64,000 nucleotides of DNA. It comes from Exiguobacterium sp. s122. Its GTDB lineage: Bacteria > Bacillota > Bacilli > Exiguobacteriales > Exiguobacteriaceae. Below, piece after piece: positions 26,059-35,599 of this stretch (its first letter is position 1; each line of letters begins with the position of its first letter). The DNA is taken from contig NZ_JACSMD010000003.1 of the NCBI RefSeq assembly GCF_018618475.1, positions 124,001 to 188,000 of the forward strand, in the 5' to 3' direction. The notes beneath the pieces were generated by a model. The model did not search any database and was not told the origin of the DNA. It saw only the letters and a list, made by a program, of their open reading frames with translations. The position numbers were made by a program, and so were the translations under genes.

Positions 26059-26808
26059 ATGCTTGATTATGATTACGATGCGTTACGTGAGATTGGCCGA
26101 ATCGTGGCCTTGGCGAGAGATGAAATGGCGAAAGCGGTCACGCCCGGTATCACAACAAAACAACTGGATGAGATTGGACAACGGATTCTTGAAGCGGAAG
26201 GTGCGGCCTCTGCGCCGATCACGATGTATGAGTTCCCCGGCTATACATGTATCTCTGTCAATGAGATTGCAGCGCACGGGATTCCAGGCGAGCTCGTCAT
26301 TCAAGATGGGGACCTCGTCAACATCGACGTCTCGGCCGTAAAAGACGGGTATTATGCGGACACGGGCCGAACGGTCATTGCCGGTACGCCGAAATCGTCA
26401 CAGCACGAGCGACTTGTCGAAGTTTCCCTCACGTCGCTTGAAGCGGGACTCAGCAAAGTAAAAGCCGGGACGAAAGTGAACCAGATCGGGAAAGCGATTT
26501 ATGCCGATGCCCGTAAGAATGGCTTCACGGTCATCCGTAACTTGGCCGGACATGGCTTAGGGCGTACGCTTCACGGAGAGCCAGAGTCGATTTCGAACTA
26601 CTACAACCGGGAAGAGAACGACATCTTGAAAGTCGGTCAAGTCATTGCCGTTGAGACGTTCATTTCGACGAAAGATGAAATCGTCTACCAATCAGAAGAG
26701 GACGGCTGGTCGCTCTTCACACCGAACAACAGTCTCGTGTCTCAATTTGAGCACACGGTCGTCGTTACTGAGGATGGCTATGAAGTATTGACGGGCTCGT
26801 TCCGTTAA
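26059..26808 (+). CDS. map: Methionine aminopeptidase, type I
   Basis: 249 residues; removes the initiator methionine from new proteins. Metal ligands visible: Asp in NIDVSAVKDGY, Asp in YYADTGRTV, His in GHGLGRTLHGEP, Glu in VIAVETF, and the final Glu in the segment before HTVVVTEDGYEVLTG. I start at the ATG at 26059 after an AGGG-rich site. This is a stand-alone copy, outside the ribosomal protein cluster where map often lies, so a second copy may exist. Confidence 0.95.
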   Translation: MLDYDYDALREIGRIVALARDEMAKAVTPGITTKQLDEIGQRILEAEGAASAPITMYEFPGYTCISVNEIAAHGIPGELVIQDGDLVNIDVSAVKDGYYADTGRTVIAGTPKSSQHERLVEVSLTSLEAGLSKVKAGTKVNQIGKAIYADARKNGFTVIRNLAGHGLGRTLHGEPESISNYYNREENDILKVGQVIAVETFISTKDEIVYQSEEDGWSLFTPNNSLVSQFEHTVVVTEDGYEVLTGSFR

Positions 26809-26812
26809 ATAA

Positions 26813-26847
26813 TAAAAGGCAGATGACTATGTCATCCGCCTTTTTTA
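26813..26847. terminator. Bidirectional terminator between map and menC
   Basis: AAAAGGCAGATGAC-TAT-GTCATCCGCCTTTTTT, between convergent genes. Confidence 0.9.
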
Positions 26848-27912
26848 TTTGAGCCGAATCGTCTCTTCAGCCAGGTGCTGAATCATCGCCCAGTCAGGTC
26901 TCGGATCGTCCGGGAGTGTCAAGACACCGTTTTTGACTTCGAGTGGGGCATCTAGCAAATCGGTCTCGAAATAGGCACTCGTTCCAGCCATGTCGGCCGG
27001 GAAGGCGGCGCCGCTCAAGGAAGCGAACAAAAGCGTATGATAACGCCCGATTGCGGATTCGTACATCCCACCGACCCAATACGGCACATTCATCTCACGG
27101 ATAGCGAGTGCCTCTGTCAAGCCCCCGACACGGGCCGGTTTGATGTTGACGATTCGTCCGGCGTCGAGTCTCGTCATCGTTTCGACGTCTTGTCGGCACG
27201 AGATGGACTCATCGAGACAAAGCGGAGTGTCAAGCCGGGCTTGCAAATCGGCAGATGCGCCCCAGTGGGTGCTCGGGAACGGTTGTTCAATCATCAAGAG
27301 ACGATACGTATCCAACTGTTCGAACCATGATTGCGGTTCATTCCCACCGCTACCGTTCAAATCGATCATGAGTGGGGCGTCAGGGAAGACAGCACGTATC
27401 TCGTTCAACGAAGACAATAAATCTTCGGGCGCCGCTTTTAATTTGATGCGATCGAATCCTGCCGTGAGTGCTTCTTCGATTGCGTTTAACGTTTGGGTTA
27501 AAAGGCCGATGCCAATCGTTCGACCACAAGCGACTTGATCACCTGCGCCGAGCAATTGTTTGAGCGAAGTCTCCCTCCGGGCCGCTTCAATTTCCCAACA
27601 CGCACTTTCCCACATCGCCTTCGTCATCGGATGGCCGATGATGGAGTGAGCGAGCGTCAGGAACGATTGAGGCGATATGAGGTGACCTTCTAACAGTTTC
27701 GTAATCAGTGTCGAGGCGTCGATTGTCGAACGGATGGTCTCTGCCGTATACCAGGGTGTCTCGAAGGCGACACCTTCCCCGTATCCGACGAGGCCATCGG
27801 TTGTCTCGATTCGGAGGATGACCGTTCGTCGCGTCGAGAGGACAGAATGGGCGGTCACGATCGGGTGTTTGAACGTCAATGGCACAATGTACAAGTCAGC
27901 GCGTCGAATCAT
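26845..27912 (-). CDS. menC: o-Succinylbenzoate synthase
   Basis: 355-residue enolase-superfamily enzyme that dehydrates SHCHC to o-succinylbenzoate in menaquinone synthesis. Visible: the lysine region FDRIKLKAAP, metal Asp in PLMIDLNGSG, Glu in LLMIEQPF, Asp/Glu in CLDESI, and NIKPARVGG. The ATG overlaps menE by 17 bases and has AAAGGAG within menE. It is last in menFDHBEC. Confidence 0.95.
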   Translation of the reverse strand: MIRRADLYIVPLTFKHPIVTAHSVLSTRRTVILRIETTDGLVGYGEGVAFETPWYTAETIRSTIDASTLITKLLEGHLISPQSFLTLAHSIIGHPMTKAMWESACWEIEAARRETSLKQLLGAGDQVACGRTIGIGLLTQTLNAIEEALTAGFDRIKLKAAPEDLLSSLNEIRAVFPDAPLMIDLNGSGGNEPQSWFEQLDTYRLLMIEQPFPSTHWGASADLQARLDTPLCLDESISCRQDVETMTRLDAGRIVNIKPARVGGLTEALAIREMNVPYWVGGMYESAIGRYHTLLFASLSGAAFPADMAGTSAYFETDLLDAPLEVKNGVLTLPDDPRPDWAMIQHLAEETIRLK

Positions 27913-29260
27913 AAGCGGTCTCCTTTAAACGATGGCGCATCAATTTTCCGTTCGCATTACGAGGGAGTTCGCGGACAGAATAAAACGCCTTCGGATGTTT
28001 ATAACTAGCTAGATGTTCCGTCAGCAGACGTTCGAGTTCGAGCGCGTCATACGTTCCGACGATATAGGCGACTGGGACCGTTCCCCACTTCGCATCTGGA
28101 CGTCCGGTGACACCGACGTCTTCAATACCCGGGCATCTTCGAAGTACACTCTCAATTTCAGCCGGATAGACATTCTCCCCTCCAGAGATGATTAAGTCAC
28201 TTCTCCGGTCATGAACATACAAATAGCCGTCTTGGATTGTACCCAAATCGCCGGTCCGCCAAAACCCGTCTTCCGTCCATGCGTCGGCCTCGGGTTGTTT
28301 ATAAAAGCCGGGTGTGACGGTCGGTCCGCTTACTTCGATTTCTCCATCTGAATTGATTCGGATGCGGGTCGGCAAGATGGTTCGTCCGCTAGAGCCGAGA
28401 TGGTCGAGTGCTTCCGACGGGAGTAACGTCGCCACTTGGGAACACGTCTCGGTCATCCCGTAAGTTTGGGCGACCGGAATGTGGCGTCGCTCGGCTTCTT
28501 CGAGAAGCGGTTGAGGGACGGGTCCACCTCCGACGAGTACGACGTGAAGGGCGTGGCGTTTGAGCCCGATTGCGAGTAACTGGTCGAGCATGACGGCGAC
28601 GAGCGAGACATGGGTGATGCCTTCTTTTTCAATCAAGTCACATGTCCGTGCGGCATCAAACTTCGGTTCTACATAGAGCGTCGAACCGAAACAGGCGGCG
28701 CGATACACTTGGGCGAGTCCGCTCATATGGAACAGCGGGGTAACGATGAGCATGCGATCATGTTCATCATACCCGAGGTGATGTCGGGCGGCCTCGGCGC
28801 TCGCGACGTGGTTGCCGTATGTCTGCTTCACGGCTTTCGCGCGTCCGGTCGTCCCGGATGTGAACATGAGCGACATTACCTCGTCTTGTTTCCACGCATG
28901 GAAGTCAGAGATCGGTTCGTCGTCGCGCATCGTAAGCGTGAACTGTGGAACCGGAATGTCAAACGGCTCATCGACGAGCATCAACTCGACATCCGCCGTC
29001 TGAAGTTGAGCTTCAATCTCACTCTTTGTTAACCGCGTATTCAAAGGAACGAGTGTTTTCCCAAGCAAGCGGACGGCATGAATGGCGATGACGTAATCGG
29101 CGCTATTGGCTGCATACAAGCCGATATGACGTGCATCGGGTGCGTTGCGCTTAATCAAGTGAGCGAGACGTGCGCTCTCATTCCGTAAGGCGCCCCACGT
29201 CATCCGGTGGTCAGATGTGACGAGGGCGAGACGATCCGTCGCGTGATTCAATATATTCAT
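27896..29260 (-). CDS. menE: o-Succinylbenzoate-CoA ligase
   Basis: 454-residue adenylate-forming enzyme: P-loop-like MFTSGTTGRAKAVKQ, AQTYGMTE, WRTGDLG and the C-terminal NGKLMRHRL lysine. It activates o-succinylbenzoate for ring closure by MenB. I start at the ATG at 29260, seven bases after GGAGG; the frame extends to 29446 through the terminator behind menB, which I reject. Unusually, its ribosome site directly follows that terminator. Confidence 0.93.
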   Translation of the reverse strand: MNILNHATDRLALVTSDHRMTWGALRNESARLAHLIKRNAPDARHIGLYAANSADYVIAIHAVRLLGKTLVPLNTRLTKSEIEAQLQTADVELMLVDEPFDIPVPQFTLTMRDDEPISDFHAWKQDEVMSLMFTSGTTGRAKAVKQTYGNHVASAEAARHHLGYDEHDRMLIVTPLFHMSGLAQVYRAACFGSTLYVEPKFDAARTCDLIEKEGITHVSLVAVMLDQLLAIGLKRHALHVVLVGGGPVPQPLLEEAERRHIPVAQTYGMTETCSQVATLLPSEALDHLGSSGRTILPTRIRINSDGEIEVSGPTVTPGFYKQPEADAWTEDGFWRTGDLGTIQDGYLYVHDRRSDLIISGGENVYPAEIESVLRRCPGIEDVGVTGRPDAKWGTVPVAYIVGTYDALELERLLTEHLASYKHPKAFYSVRELPRNANGKLMRHRLKETAYDSTR

Positions 29261-29273
29261 CGGGCATACCTCC

Positions 29274-29300
29274 AAAAAAAGAGTAGCGAAGTCGCTACTC
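29274..29300 (-). terminator. Internal terminator between menB and menE
   Basis: Minus strand GAGTAGCG-ACTT-CGCTACTC, a perfect eight-base stem with a four-base loop, then seven T residues and immediately the menE Shine-Dalgarno GGAGG. Confidence 0.88.
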
Positions 29301-29309
29301 TCGTACAAA

Positions 29310-30134
29310 TTAAGGGAAACGCGGGAATTGACCGAAGTCTGGGTCGCGTTTTTCTTTGAACGCGTCGCGTCCTTCTTTTGCTTCATCTGTCGTGTAATAA
29401 AGGAGCGTCGCATCGCCTGCGAGCTGCTGAAGACCAGCGAGGCCATCCGTGTCGGCGTTCATCGCTGCTTTCAAGAAGCGGAGTGCAGTCGGTGAGTGTT
29501 GAAGAATCTCTTGGCACCACTGAATTGTTTCCGCTTCAAGTTGATCGAGTGGGACGACCGTGTTGACGAGTCCCATGTCGAGTGCTTCTTGTGCGTCGTA
29601 CTGACGGCAAAGGTACCAAATCTCACGGGCTTTCTTATGCCCGATGATGCGTGCCAAATAGCCTGAGCCGTATCCAGCGTCGAACGAACCGACTTTTGGT
29701 CCGGTTTGACCGAAACGCGCGTTATCCGCAGCAATCGTCAAGTCACAGACGACGTGTAAGACGTGCCCGCCGCCGATGGCAAAGCCAGCGACCATCGCGA
29801 TGACCGGTTTTGGAATGACGCGAATCAAACGTTGAAGATCGAGAACGTTCAAGCGTGGAATCTCATCGTCACCGACGTATCCACCATGGCCACGAACCTT
29901 TTGGTCGCCACCTGAACAGAACGCTTTTTCGCCTTCACCTGTCAAGATGATGACGCCGACTTCTTTGTCGTCACGGGCGCGCGCGAACGCGTCAATCAAC
30001 TCGTTGACCGTGAGCGGACGAAAGGCGTTCCGTACTTCTGGGCGGTTGATCGTGATTTTGGCGATCCCGTTCCATTTCTCATATTTGATATCTTCATACG
30101 TTCGGACCGAAGTCCAGTTTGCTACTGATTCCAT
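29310..30134 (-). CDS. menB: 1,4-Dihydroxy-2-naphthoyl-CoA synthase
   Basis: 274-residue crotonase-family enzyme that closes the naphthoquinone ring. Oxyanion-hole segments [15 protein letters not shown] and [14 protein letters not shown], plus [14 protein letters not shown], are characteristic. The ATG at 30134 lies eight bases after GGGGG; the other ATG two codons earlier is too close. Its start lies inside the end of menH. Confidence 0.96.
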   Translation of the reverse strand: MESVANWTSVRTYEDIKYEKWNGIAKITINRPEVRNAFRPLTVNELIDAFARARDDKEVGVIILTGEGEKAFCSGGDQKVRGHGGYVGDDEIPRLNVLDLQRLIRVIPKPVIAMVAGFAIGGGHVLHVVCDLTIAADNARFGQTGPKVGSFDAGYGSGYLARIIGHKKAREIWYLCRQYDAQEALDMGLVNTVVPLDQLEAETIQWCQEILQHSPTALRFLKAAMNADTDGLAGLQQLAGDATLLYYTTDEAKEGRDAFKEKRDPDFGQFPRFP

Positions 30135-30912
30135 TTTCATTTCCCCCTAAAATCAATTTCTCTATCATTGTACCAAATTGTTGGGCATTCTCGATATGTG
30201 GAGCATGGCCGGCGTCGGGAATTTCATGGATGCGAATATGCGCTTGGCGCAGTTGCATCCGTTTTGCAATCTCCCGAAACTTTAAATCGTGTTTTCCGAC
30301 AATCAAATCGGTACGTGGCAACCGGTCGAGCATCGGCCAGACGGACGGCATACTGCCGGTTCCGATGGCGCGAAGGTGATCGGCGAGCGCCTCAGGACGC
30401 TGGGCCAACCGCTCTGGCCGAAGTGCCGCGCGCATCTCTTCGGTCTGATGCCAAAGTGGGAGTCGTTCCCACCGATTGACGAACGCTTCGATGCCGTGCT
30501 GTTCAAGAAAACCGGCGAGCGCTGCGTCTTGCGTTCTGCGCTCTTTCCGCAAGGTAGCGGACTCGAGCCCCGCGGTCGTGCTAATCCCGATGAAATGCTC
30601 GACCCGGTCGTCACATGCGGCTAGCGTCATGCCGATTCGGCCTCCGAGCGAATAGCCGATGACCGTCCATGGTCGATCGTCGCGGTCGAGCAGGGCCGAG
30701 AGGTCCCGGACTTGTTGACTCATCCGCATCCGGCCAATGGATTCGTGACTCGTTCCGCCATGCCCGAGGAGCGACGGGGAGATGAGACGTGCGGGTAAGT
30801 CAGGAAAGCGGTCAATCCAGCTTCCTTGCCCGGTAAATCCATGCAAGAGCAGGACAGGGCGTCCGCTACCGCGCTCGAACAGTTCATAATCGACTCCTCG
30901 AATTTGATGCAT
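30094..30912 (-). CDS. menH: SHCHC synthase, alpha/beta hydrolase
   Basis: 272 residues: HGFTGQG oxyanion loop, nucleophile serine in VIGYSLGGR, and catalytic His in [12 protein letters not shown]. It removes pyruvate from SEPHCHC. The ATG at 30912 overlaps the menD stop, and its last 41 bases overlap menB, an unusually long overlap in this operon. Confidence 0.92.
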   Translation of the reverse strand: MHQIRGVDYELFERGSGRPVLLLHGFTGQGSWIDRFPDLPARLISPSLLGHGGTSHESIGRMRMSQQVRDLSALLDRDDRPWTVIGYSLGGRIGMTLAACDDRVEHFIGISTTAGLESATLRKERRTQDAALAGFLEQHGIEAFVNRWERLPLWHQTEEMRAALRPERLAQRPEALADHLRAIGTGSMPSVWPMLDRLPRTDLIVGKHDLKFREIAKRMQLRQAHIRIHEIPDAGHAPHIENAQQFGTMIEKLILGGNENGISSKLDFGPNV

Positions 30913-32561
30913 CACGTCCCGTTCTCCAACGTCAAACGGTCACAGAGCGAACTCGTCCATTCGCGATGGGCTCTGACGTTCTCGGCCCGATCGGACGGGA
31001 ATTCAATCAAGTGGATCCCCGCTTCAATCGCTTCCTGAATAGCTTCTGGCTCTTCGACGAGGCGATAGCTCAAGCCATACGTATCGGCAAAGCCACGGAT
31101 ATTCAACTCAAGTGGAGTCCCGAACAAGTCTTCGAACAGTTGAGGCTCGATGGACGCTTGTGGCAGGAACGAGAAGATGCCGCCCCCGTTATTATTGACG
31201 ATGACGACCGAGAACGTGCCGGGATGCGTCTTCAACAGCTGAAGCGCGTTGCTGTCATGGTAAAAGGCCAAGTCGCCGACGAGCAAAGCGGCTCGTTCTG
31301 TATCGTAACAAGCCCCGAGCGCGCTGGATAAAATCCCATCGATTCCATTCGCACCGCGATTGGCGAGTACATCGAGCGGTTGACCTGCCCGTAACGTCGT
31401 GTCGACGTCTCGGATCGGCATACTGTTGCTGACGAATAGTCGCTCAATCGAGGTATTGAGCAATTGACGGGTCAAGGCACTTTCTCCTGTCAGTCCGCCC
31501 TTGGCAGCTTCTGTCGTACGTTCGAGCGCGCTGAGCCGGGCGCGATACGCGTCGTCGTACATGTTATTGATTTCACGTAAATAGTCACGCGCATCCCCGT
31601 ACACGAGAATCGCTGTGCTAGAAGGGTCTCGAAACGACCCGGGCTGTTCGATGATGACTTGGGTCGTGCGTCCGAGCCATTGGTTCAATCGTTTCGAGAC
31701 AGGTGCGGCCCCGAACCGAATGATCGTATCGGGAAGCCACTCGTCCCGATGCTCACTTGCGAGCCACGTATCATAGTTGACGCATACGTCCTCAAAGCGT
31801 CGCATCCCACTGAGTGGGTCTGCGAAAATCGGGATGCGATGGGTGGCCGCCGTCTCCTGTATTGCCGGTAACCAGTCGAGCGGTGTACCAGGTCCGACGA
31901 GGAAGGCGAGCCGTTCGACGTGAAGGCATGTGTTGAACCGGGACACGTCTTGTGGCGTCGGGCGGAAGTAGGTCGGCTCGTTCAATTCGTACGTTGACGT
32001 GAACAGCGTCTTCAACTGTTCGATATCAGGTAAGAGCGGTTCGCGAAACGGAACGTTGACGTGAACGGGTCCAAGCGGTGCTGATGCGGCGAGACGGACG
32101 AACCGGCTGATGGTCTGGCCCATATAGGACAAGGAAGACTCGTCTGGTACCGGCAAATCGACACTTGCTTTCACATGTTCGCCGTAGAGACGAACTTGAT
32201 CGATTGCTTGCGGTGCTCCGACGTTTCGCAATTCATGCGGCCGGTCAGTCGTGAGCACGACGAGAGGCAACTGCGCAATCGTCGCCTCGGCGATGGCTGA
32301 AAAATAGTTCGTCGCGGCCGTTCCGCTCGTGCAGACGAGCGCGACCGGTCGAATCGTTTCGCTCGATCGGGTCAAGCCGAGTGCAAAGTAGGCGGCCGAA
32401 CGTTCGTCGACAATGATATGGTGCCGAATTTCTGGGTGAAGATAGGATGCCATAGCGAGCGGTGTCGAACGAGATCCTGGACTGATGACGACGTCCTTGA
32501 CGCCTTGTTCGACGAGCCGGTTCACCATATGGGCAACCCATTTGGTTAACGTGTCGTTCAT
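30912..32561 (-). CDS. menD: SEPHCHC synthase
   Basis: 549-residue thiamine-diphosphate enzyme that joins 2-oxoglutarate to isochorismate. Visible: the N-terminal Glu region IVDERSAAYFALGL, the CTSGTAATNY segment, and a ThDP/Mg motif starting VGDLAFYHDSNAL and ending in NNNGGGIFSFLP. Its ATG overlaps the menF stop by four bases. Confidence 0.96.
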   Translation of the reverse strand: MNDTLTKWVAHMVNRLVEQGVKDVVISPGSRSTPLAMASYLHPEIRHHIIVDERSAAYFALGLTRSSETIRPVALVCTSGTAATNYFSAIAEATIAQLPLVVLTTDRPHELRNVGAPQAIDQVRLYGEHVKASVDLPVPDESSLSYMGQTISRFVRLAASAPLGPVHVNVPFREPLLPDIEQLKTLFTSTYELNEPTYFRPTPQDVSRFNTCLHVERLAFLVGPGTPLDWLPAIQETAATHRIPIFADPLSGMRRFEDVCVNYDTWLASEHRDEWLPDTIIRFGAAPVSKRLNQWLGRTTQVIIEQPGSFRDPSSTAILVYGDARDYLREINNMYDDAYRARLSALERTTEAAKGGLTGESALTRQLLNTSIERLFVSNSMPIRDVDTTLRAGQPLDVLANRGANGIDGILSSALGACYDTERAALLVGDLAFYHDSNALQLLKTHPGTFSVVIVNNNGGGIFSFLPQASIEPQLFEDLFGTPLELNIRGFADTYGLSYRLVEEPEAIQEAIEAGIHLIEFPSDRAENVRAHREWTSSLCDRLTLENGT

Positions 32562-33943
32562 GATGGACTGCCTCCTGGTACAGCTGGGTTTAATCCGAGT
32601 GCTTCTTTGATTGGACTCAATTTCATCTCGGTCTCTGCTAATTCGGATTCAAGCTCAGACTCTTGGACGATTCCACAGCCTGCATACATCGCGACAAATT
32701 GATGATGGACGAGCGCAGATCGAATGGCAACGACAAACTCGCCTTCGCCTTCGGTGCTCAACCATCCGAACGGTGAACCGTACCAACCGCGGTCGAATCG
32801 CTCGATGTCACGTAGCAACCGAACGGACGTCCGTTTCGGATAGCCGCCGAGGGCAGGGGTCGGATGAAGCGATTCGATGATGGACAACAGCGATGCGTTC
32901 GTATCAAGTGTCGCTCGAATCGGTGTGTGCAGATGATAGACAGAGCGCGTCTCTAAAATACGTGGTGACTCCGGAACCTTGATTGTTGCTGAGTAAGGGG
33001 CGAGTGCATGTTGAATATCTTTGACGACAATTTGATGTTCTTCAAGGTTTTTCTGATCGTGAAGCAAGTGCGCTTTCGCCGCCTCGGCTTCGTCTTCTGA
33101 GAGTGGACGTTTCGTCGTCCCGGCGATGGCTGCCGTCTCGATATACGGTCCCTCTTTTTTCACTAATCGCTCTGGCGTAGCGCCGAAGAAGCCCATTTCT
33201 CGTTTCGGTTGATATAAGAAGATGTAGCTTCCGAGCTGTTGCGCTTCGAGATGACGTAACGTCTCGGCAAACGGAAACGCTTCATCGGACGTCTGGTAAA
33301 TCTCTTCTCGGGCGATGACAATCTTTTCAACTTTTTCTTCCTTGATCGCTTGTTTGGCTTGTTGGAAGCTCGATTTAAAATGATCGACCCCATTCTTCAC
33401 TTGCGTATACGTAGGGGACGGGCTGTCTGGCGTCTGGAGCGAGCTAAACTGGGCCAACTGGTCTGCTAATTGAATCAAGTACTGTTCGACCGATTGTTTT
33501 GCCGATACGAGCGTCGACACGGTCAGCGTGTGCGTATCGCCGAGCCGGCGATATAAAAATTTCGGCACGACGAGTGAAGCTTCCCCGAACGCTTCCCACA
33601 TGTTCTTTTGAGGCCGAACGAACGTATCGAATGAAAAGCCCGAGAACGCGTATAAAATCGCGTCGACGTCTCGGCGATGCAAGCTCCAGTCGTACTGTAG
33701 TCGCTGAAAGCGCTCCGCACCTGACGCTGTTAGAACGAGGGCGTCGGCACAGCCGAGCATCTCGAGGGAACGGTCAGCGGAAGTGAAATAATAATGGGAC
33801 GTTTCCGTGTTTTGAATGATATGAAACGCATCGAACGAAGGGATTTCCCACGTGTAAGACGCAAGGACAGGACGTTGCCAAGCGCGGGCACGTTTATGGG
33901 CCTGTTCGATTCGTTGTTTAATATGTGTTTGAGTATCTGGCAT
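32558..33943 (-). CDS. menF: Menaquinone-specific isochorismate synthase
   Basis: 461 residues of the chorismate-using family: VKKEGPYIETAAIAGTTKRP, HPTPALGGYP, and the C-terminal YAGCGIVQESELESE. It converts chorismate to isochorismate, the first committed step. GAGGAGG precedes the ATG. First gene of the menFDHBEC operon, divergent from menA. Confidence 0.95.
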   Translation of the reverse strand: MPDTQTHIKQRIEQAHKRARAWQRPVLASYTWEIPSFDAFHIIQNTETSHYYFTSADRSLEMLGCADALVLTASGAERFQRLQYDWSLHRRDVDAILYAFSGFSFDTFVRPQKNMWEAFGEASLVVPKFLYRRLGDTHTLTVSTLVSAKQSVEQYLIQLADQLAQFSSLQTPDSPSPTYTQVKNGVDHFKSSFQQAKQAIKEEKVEKIVIAREEIYQTSDEAFPFAETLRHLEAQQLGSYIFLYQPKREMGFFGATPERLVKKEGPYIETAAIAGTTKRPLSEDEAEAAKAHLLHDQKNLEEHQIVVKDIQHALAPYSATIKVPESPRILETRSVYHLHTPIRATLDTNASLLSIIESLHPTPALGGYPKRTSVRLLRDIERFDRGWYGSPFGWLSTEGEGEFVVAIRSALVHHQFVAMYAGCGIVQESELESELAETEMKLSPIKEALGLNPAVPGGSPS

Positions 33944-34013
33944 GAACGAAAAGCCTCCTCAATCCGATAGAATTCTCATCTTTTAGTGTATCATGACTTG
34001 GCTGCTGACCCGC

Positions 34014-34049
34014 CTGTCAAATGCTCGAGGAAACGGCGGGCATTGACAG
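34014..34049. promoter_or_regulatory. Inverted repeat between menF and menA promoters
   Basis: CTGTCAAATGC (34014-34024) and GCATTGACAG (34040-34049) are inverted copies with one extra base in the first. The right arm contains the menA -35 hexamer. A shared operator is possible; only the repeat is certain. Confidence 0.3.
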
Positions 34050-34072
34050 ATTTTTTTACGTAGACGTAAACT
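34043..34072 (+). promoter_or_regulatory. Promoter of menA
   Basis: TTGACA (34043-34048), 18-base spacer, TAAACT (34067-34072), 20 bases before the menA start. Confidence 0.65.
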
Positions 34073-34091
34073 AACGAAGGGAGGGAAGGAT

Positions 34092-34991
34092 ATGAAACAG
34101 AGAGAGAAAGGTGCGTATTGGCGCATGATTCGGCCGCATACGTTGACGGCAAGCTTTATTCCGGTGTTGCTCGGGACGTTTATCGTCGTCGGTCAAGTCG
34201 AGTTGAAATGGGGATTGTTTTTAGCAATGCTCATCGCGTCCGTCTTGATTCAAATCGCAACGAACTTATTTAACGAATACTATGACTATAAACGTGGTCT
34301 GGACCATGAAGGATCGATTGGAATCGGTGGCTCGATTGTCCGGGATGGCTTCACGCCAGGGCAAATACTCGGGATTGCCCTCGGGATGTATGGGGTCGCG
34401 GCCGCGCTCGGTCTCTATATTGCCGCGTCTACAAGCTGGCACTTATTATGGATTGGCGCCTTGTCGATGGTCGTCGGCTATTTGTATACGGGCGGGCCGC
34501 TGCCGATCGCCTATACACCATTTGGCGAGCTGGTCGCGGGACTATTCATGGGATATGTCATTATCGGGATTTCTGGATATATTCAAGTCGGGACGGTGAC
34601 GACTGAACTGCTCATCGTCTCATTCCCGATGGCACTGTTGATCGGGGCGATTTTACTCGCCAACAACATTCGAGATTTAGACAATGATAAAGAAAATGGG
34701 CGGAAGACGATTGCGTGTCTCGTCGGGCATCAGCGAGCGGTGCTCGTCTTGGCGGGGTTCTTCGTGACGGCGCTTGTTGGAATCCTAATCGGTGTTGTCG
34801 TATACGACGTCACGCCATGGGTGCTCTTATCACTACTCACGATCCCGCTCATGATTCGTGCAGTGAAACGTTTCTGGGTGAAACGTGAACCAATCGAACT
34901 CATGCCGGCGATGGCGATGACCGCGAAAGTGAACACGTTGTTTGGCGCGTGGATGGTCATTGGATTATTGGTCGCTCGAATCATCGCATAA
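34092..34991 (+). CDS. menA: 1,4-Dihydroxy-2-naphthoate polyprenyltransferase
   Basis: 299-residue integral membrane UbiA-family enzyme with eight or nine helices. The two Asp-rich prenyl-diphosphate motifs are NEYYDYKRGLD and NNIRDLDNDKENG. It attaches the isoprenoid tail to form demethylmenaquinone. AAGGGAGGGAAGG precedes the ATG. It is divergent from menF, so the head and membrane steps lie side by side. Confidence 0.95.
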   Translation: MKQREKGAYWRMIRPHTLTASFIPVLLGTFIVVGQVELKWGLFLAMLIASVLIQIATNLFNEYYDYKRGLDHEGSIGIGGSIVRDGFTPGQILGIALGMYGVAAALGLYIAASTSWHLLWIGALSMVVGYLYTGGPLPIAYTPFGELVAGLFMGYVIIGISGYIQVGTVTTELLIVSFPMALLIGAILLANNIRDLDNDKENGRKTIACLVGHQRAVLVLAGFFVTALVGILIGVVVYDVTPWVLLSLLTIPLMIRAVKRFWVKREPIELMPAMAMTAKVNTLFGAWMVIGLLVARIIA

Positions 34992-35009
34992 CAAAAAGGA
35001 GTGGGGAAG

Positions 35010-35561
35010 ATGACAGTCGTAAAAGACATGTTAGCGTTCAATAAACAGTTCGTGACAGAAAAGAAGTATGAACCGTTCGTATCCGATAAATTTCCGGATA
35101 AGAAAATCGTCATTTTGACATGTATGGATACACGTTTGACAGCACTATTGCCACAAGCGCTCGGATTGAAGAATGGGGACGCGAAAATCATCAAAAACGC
35201 AGGGGCAGTCTTGTCGCACCCGTTCGGTTCAGTCATGCGTTCCATTCTCGTCGCTTTGTACGCACTCGGTGCCGAAGAAGTGATTGTCATTGGACATTAT
35301 GATTGTGGGATGGCTGCGATTGACCCGAATGCGGTCATCAGTGAGATGGAACGGCGCGGGATCGATCCGCAGACGCTCCAAACGCTTAAAGCATCAGGAA
35401 TGGATTTGGAGAAGTGGTTACATGGGTTTGATTCGGTCGAGGCGAACGTCAAAAACTCGGTCGGTCTCATTCGAAACCATCCGCTCTTGCCACCCGAGAC
35501 GAACGTTCATGGATTCGTTATTGATCCGGGGACAGGGCGCCTTGACGTAGTCGAGGGATAA
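35010..35561 (+). CDS. Beta-class carbonic anhydrase, YtiB-like
   Basis: 183 residues with zinc ligands Cys and Asp in LTCMDTRL and His and Cys in VIGHYDCGM. It interconverts CO2 and bicarbonate. I use the ATG at 35010 rather than the upstream GTG at 35001, since AAAAAGGAG lies just before. It follows menA by 18 bases and may share its transcript. Confidence 0.9.
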   Translation: MTVVKDMLAFNKQFVTEKKYEPFVSDKFPDKKIVILTCMDTRLTALLPQALGLKNGDAKIIKNAGAVLSHPFGSVMRSILVALYALGAEEVIVIGHYDCGMAAIDPNAVISEMERRGIDPQTLQTLKASGMDLEKWLHGFDSVEANVKNSVGLIRNHPLLPPETNVHGFVIDPGTGRLDVVEG

Positions 35562-35563
35562 CG

Positions 35564-35599
35564 AAAAAGGCGAACTCGATTGCGAGTTCGCCTTTTCTT
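35564..35599. terminator. Bidirectional terminator
   Basis: AAAAGGCGAACTCG / CGAGTTCGCCTTTT with a short loop, between convergent carbonic anhydrase and YihY genes. Confidence 0.92.

Noticed and set aside
29261-29446. Upstream extension of menE
   Set aside because: It runs through the menB terminator and into menB, and the protein would gain a non-homologous leader of 62 residues.
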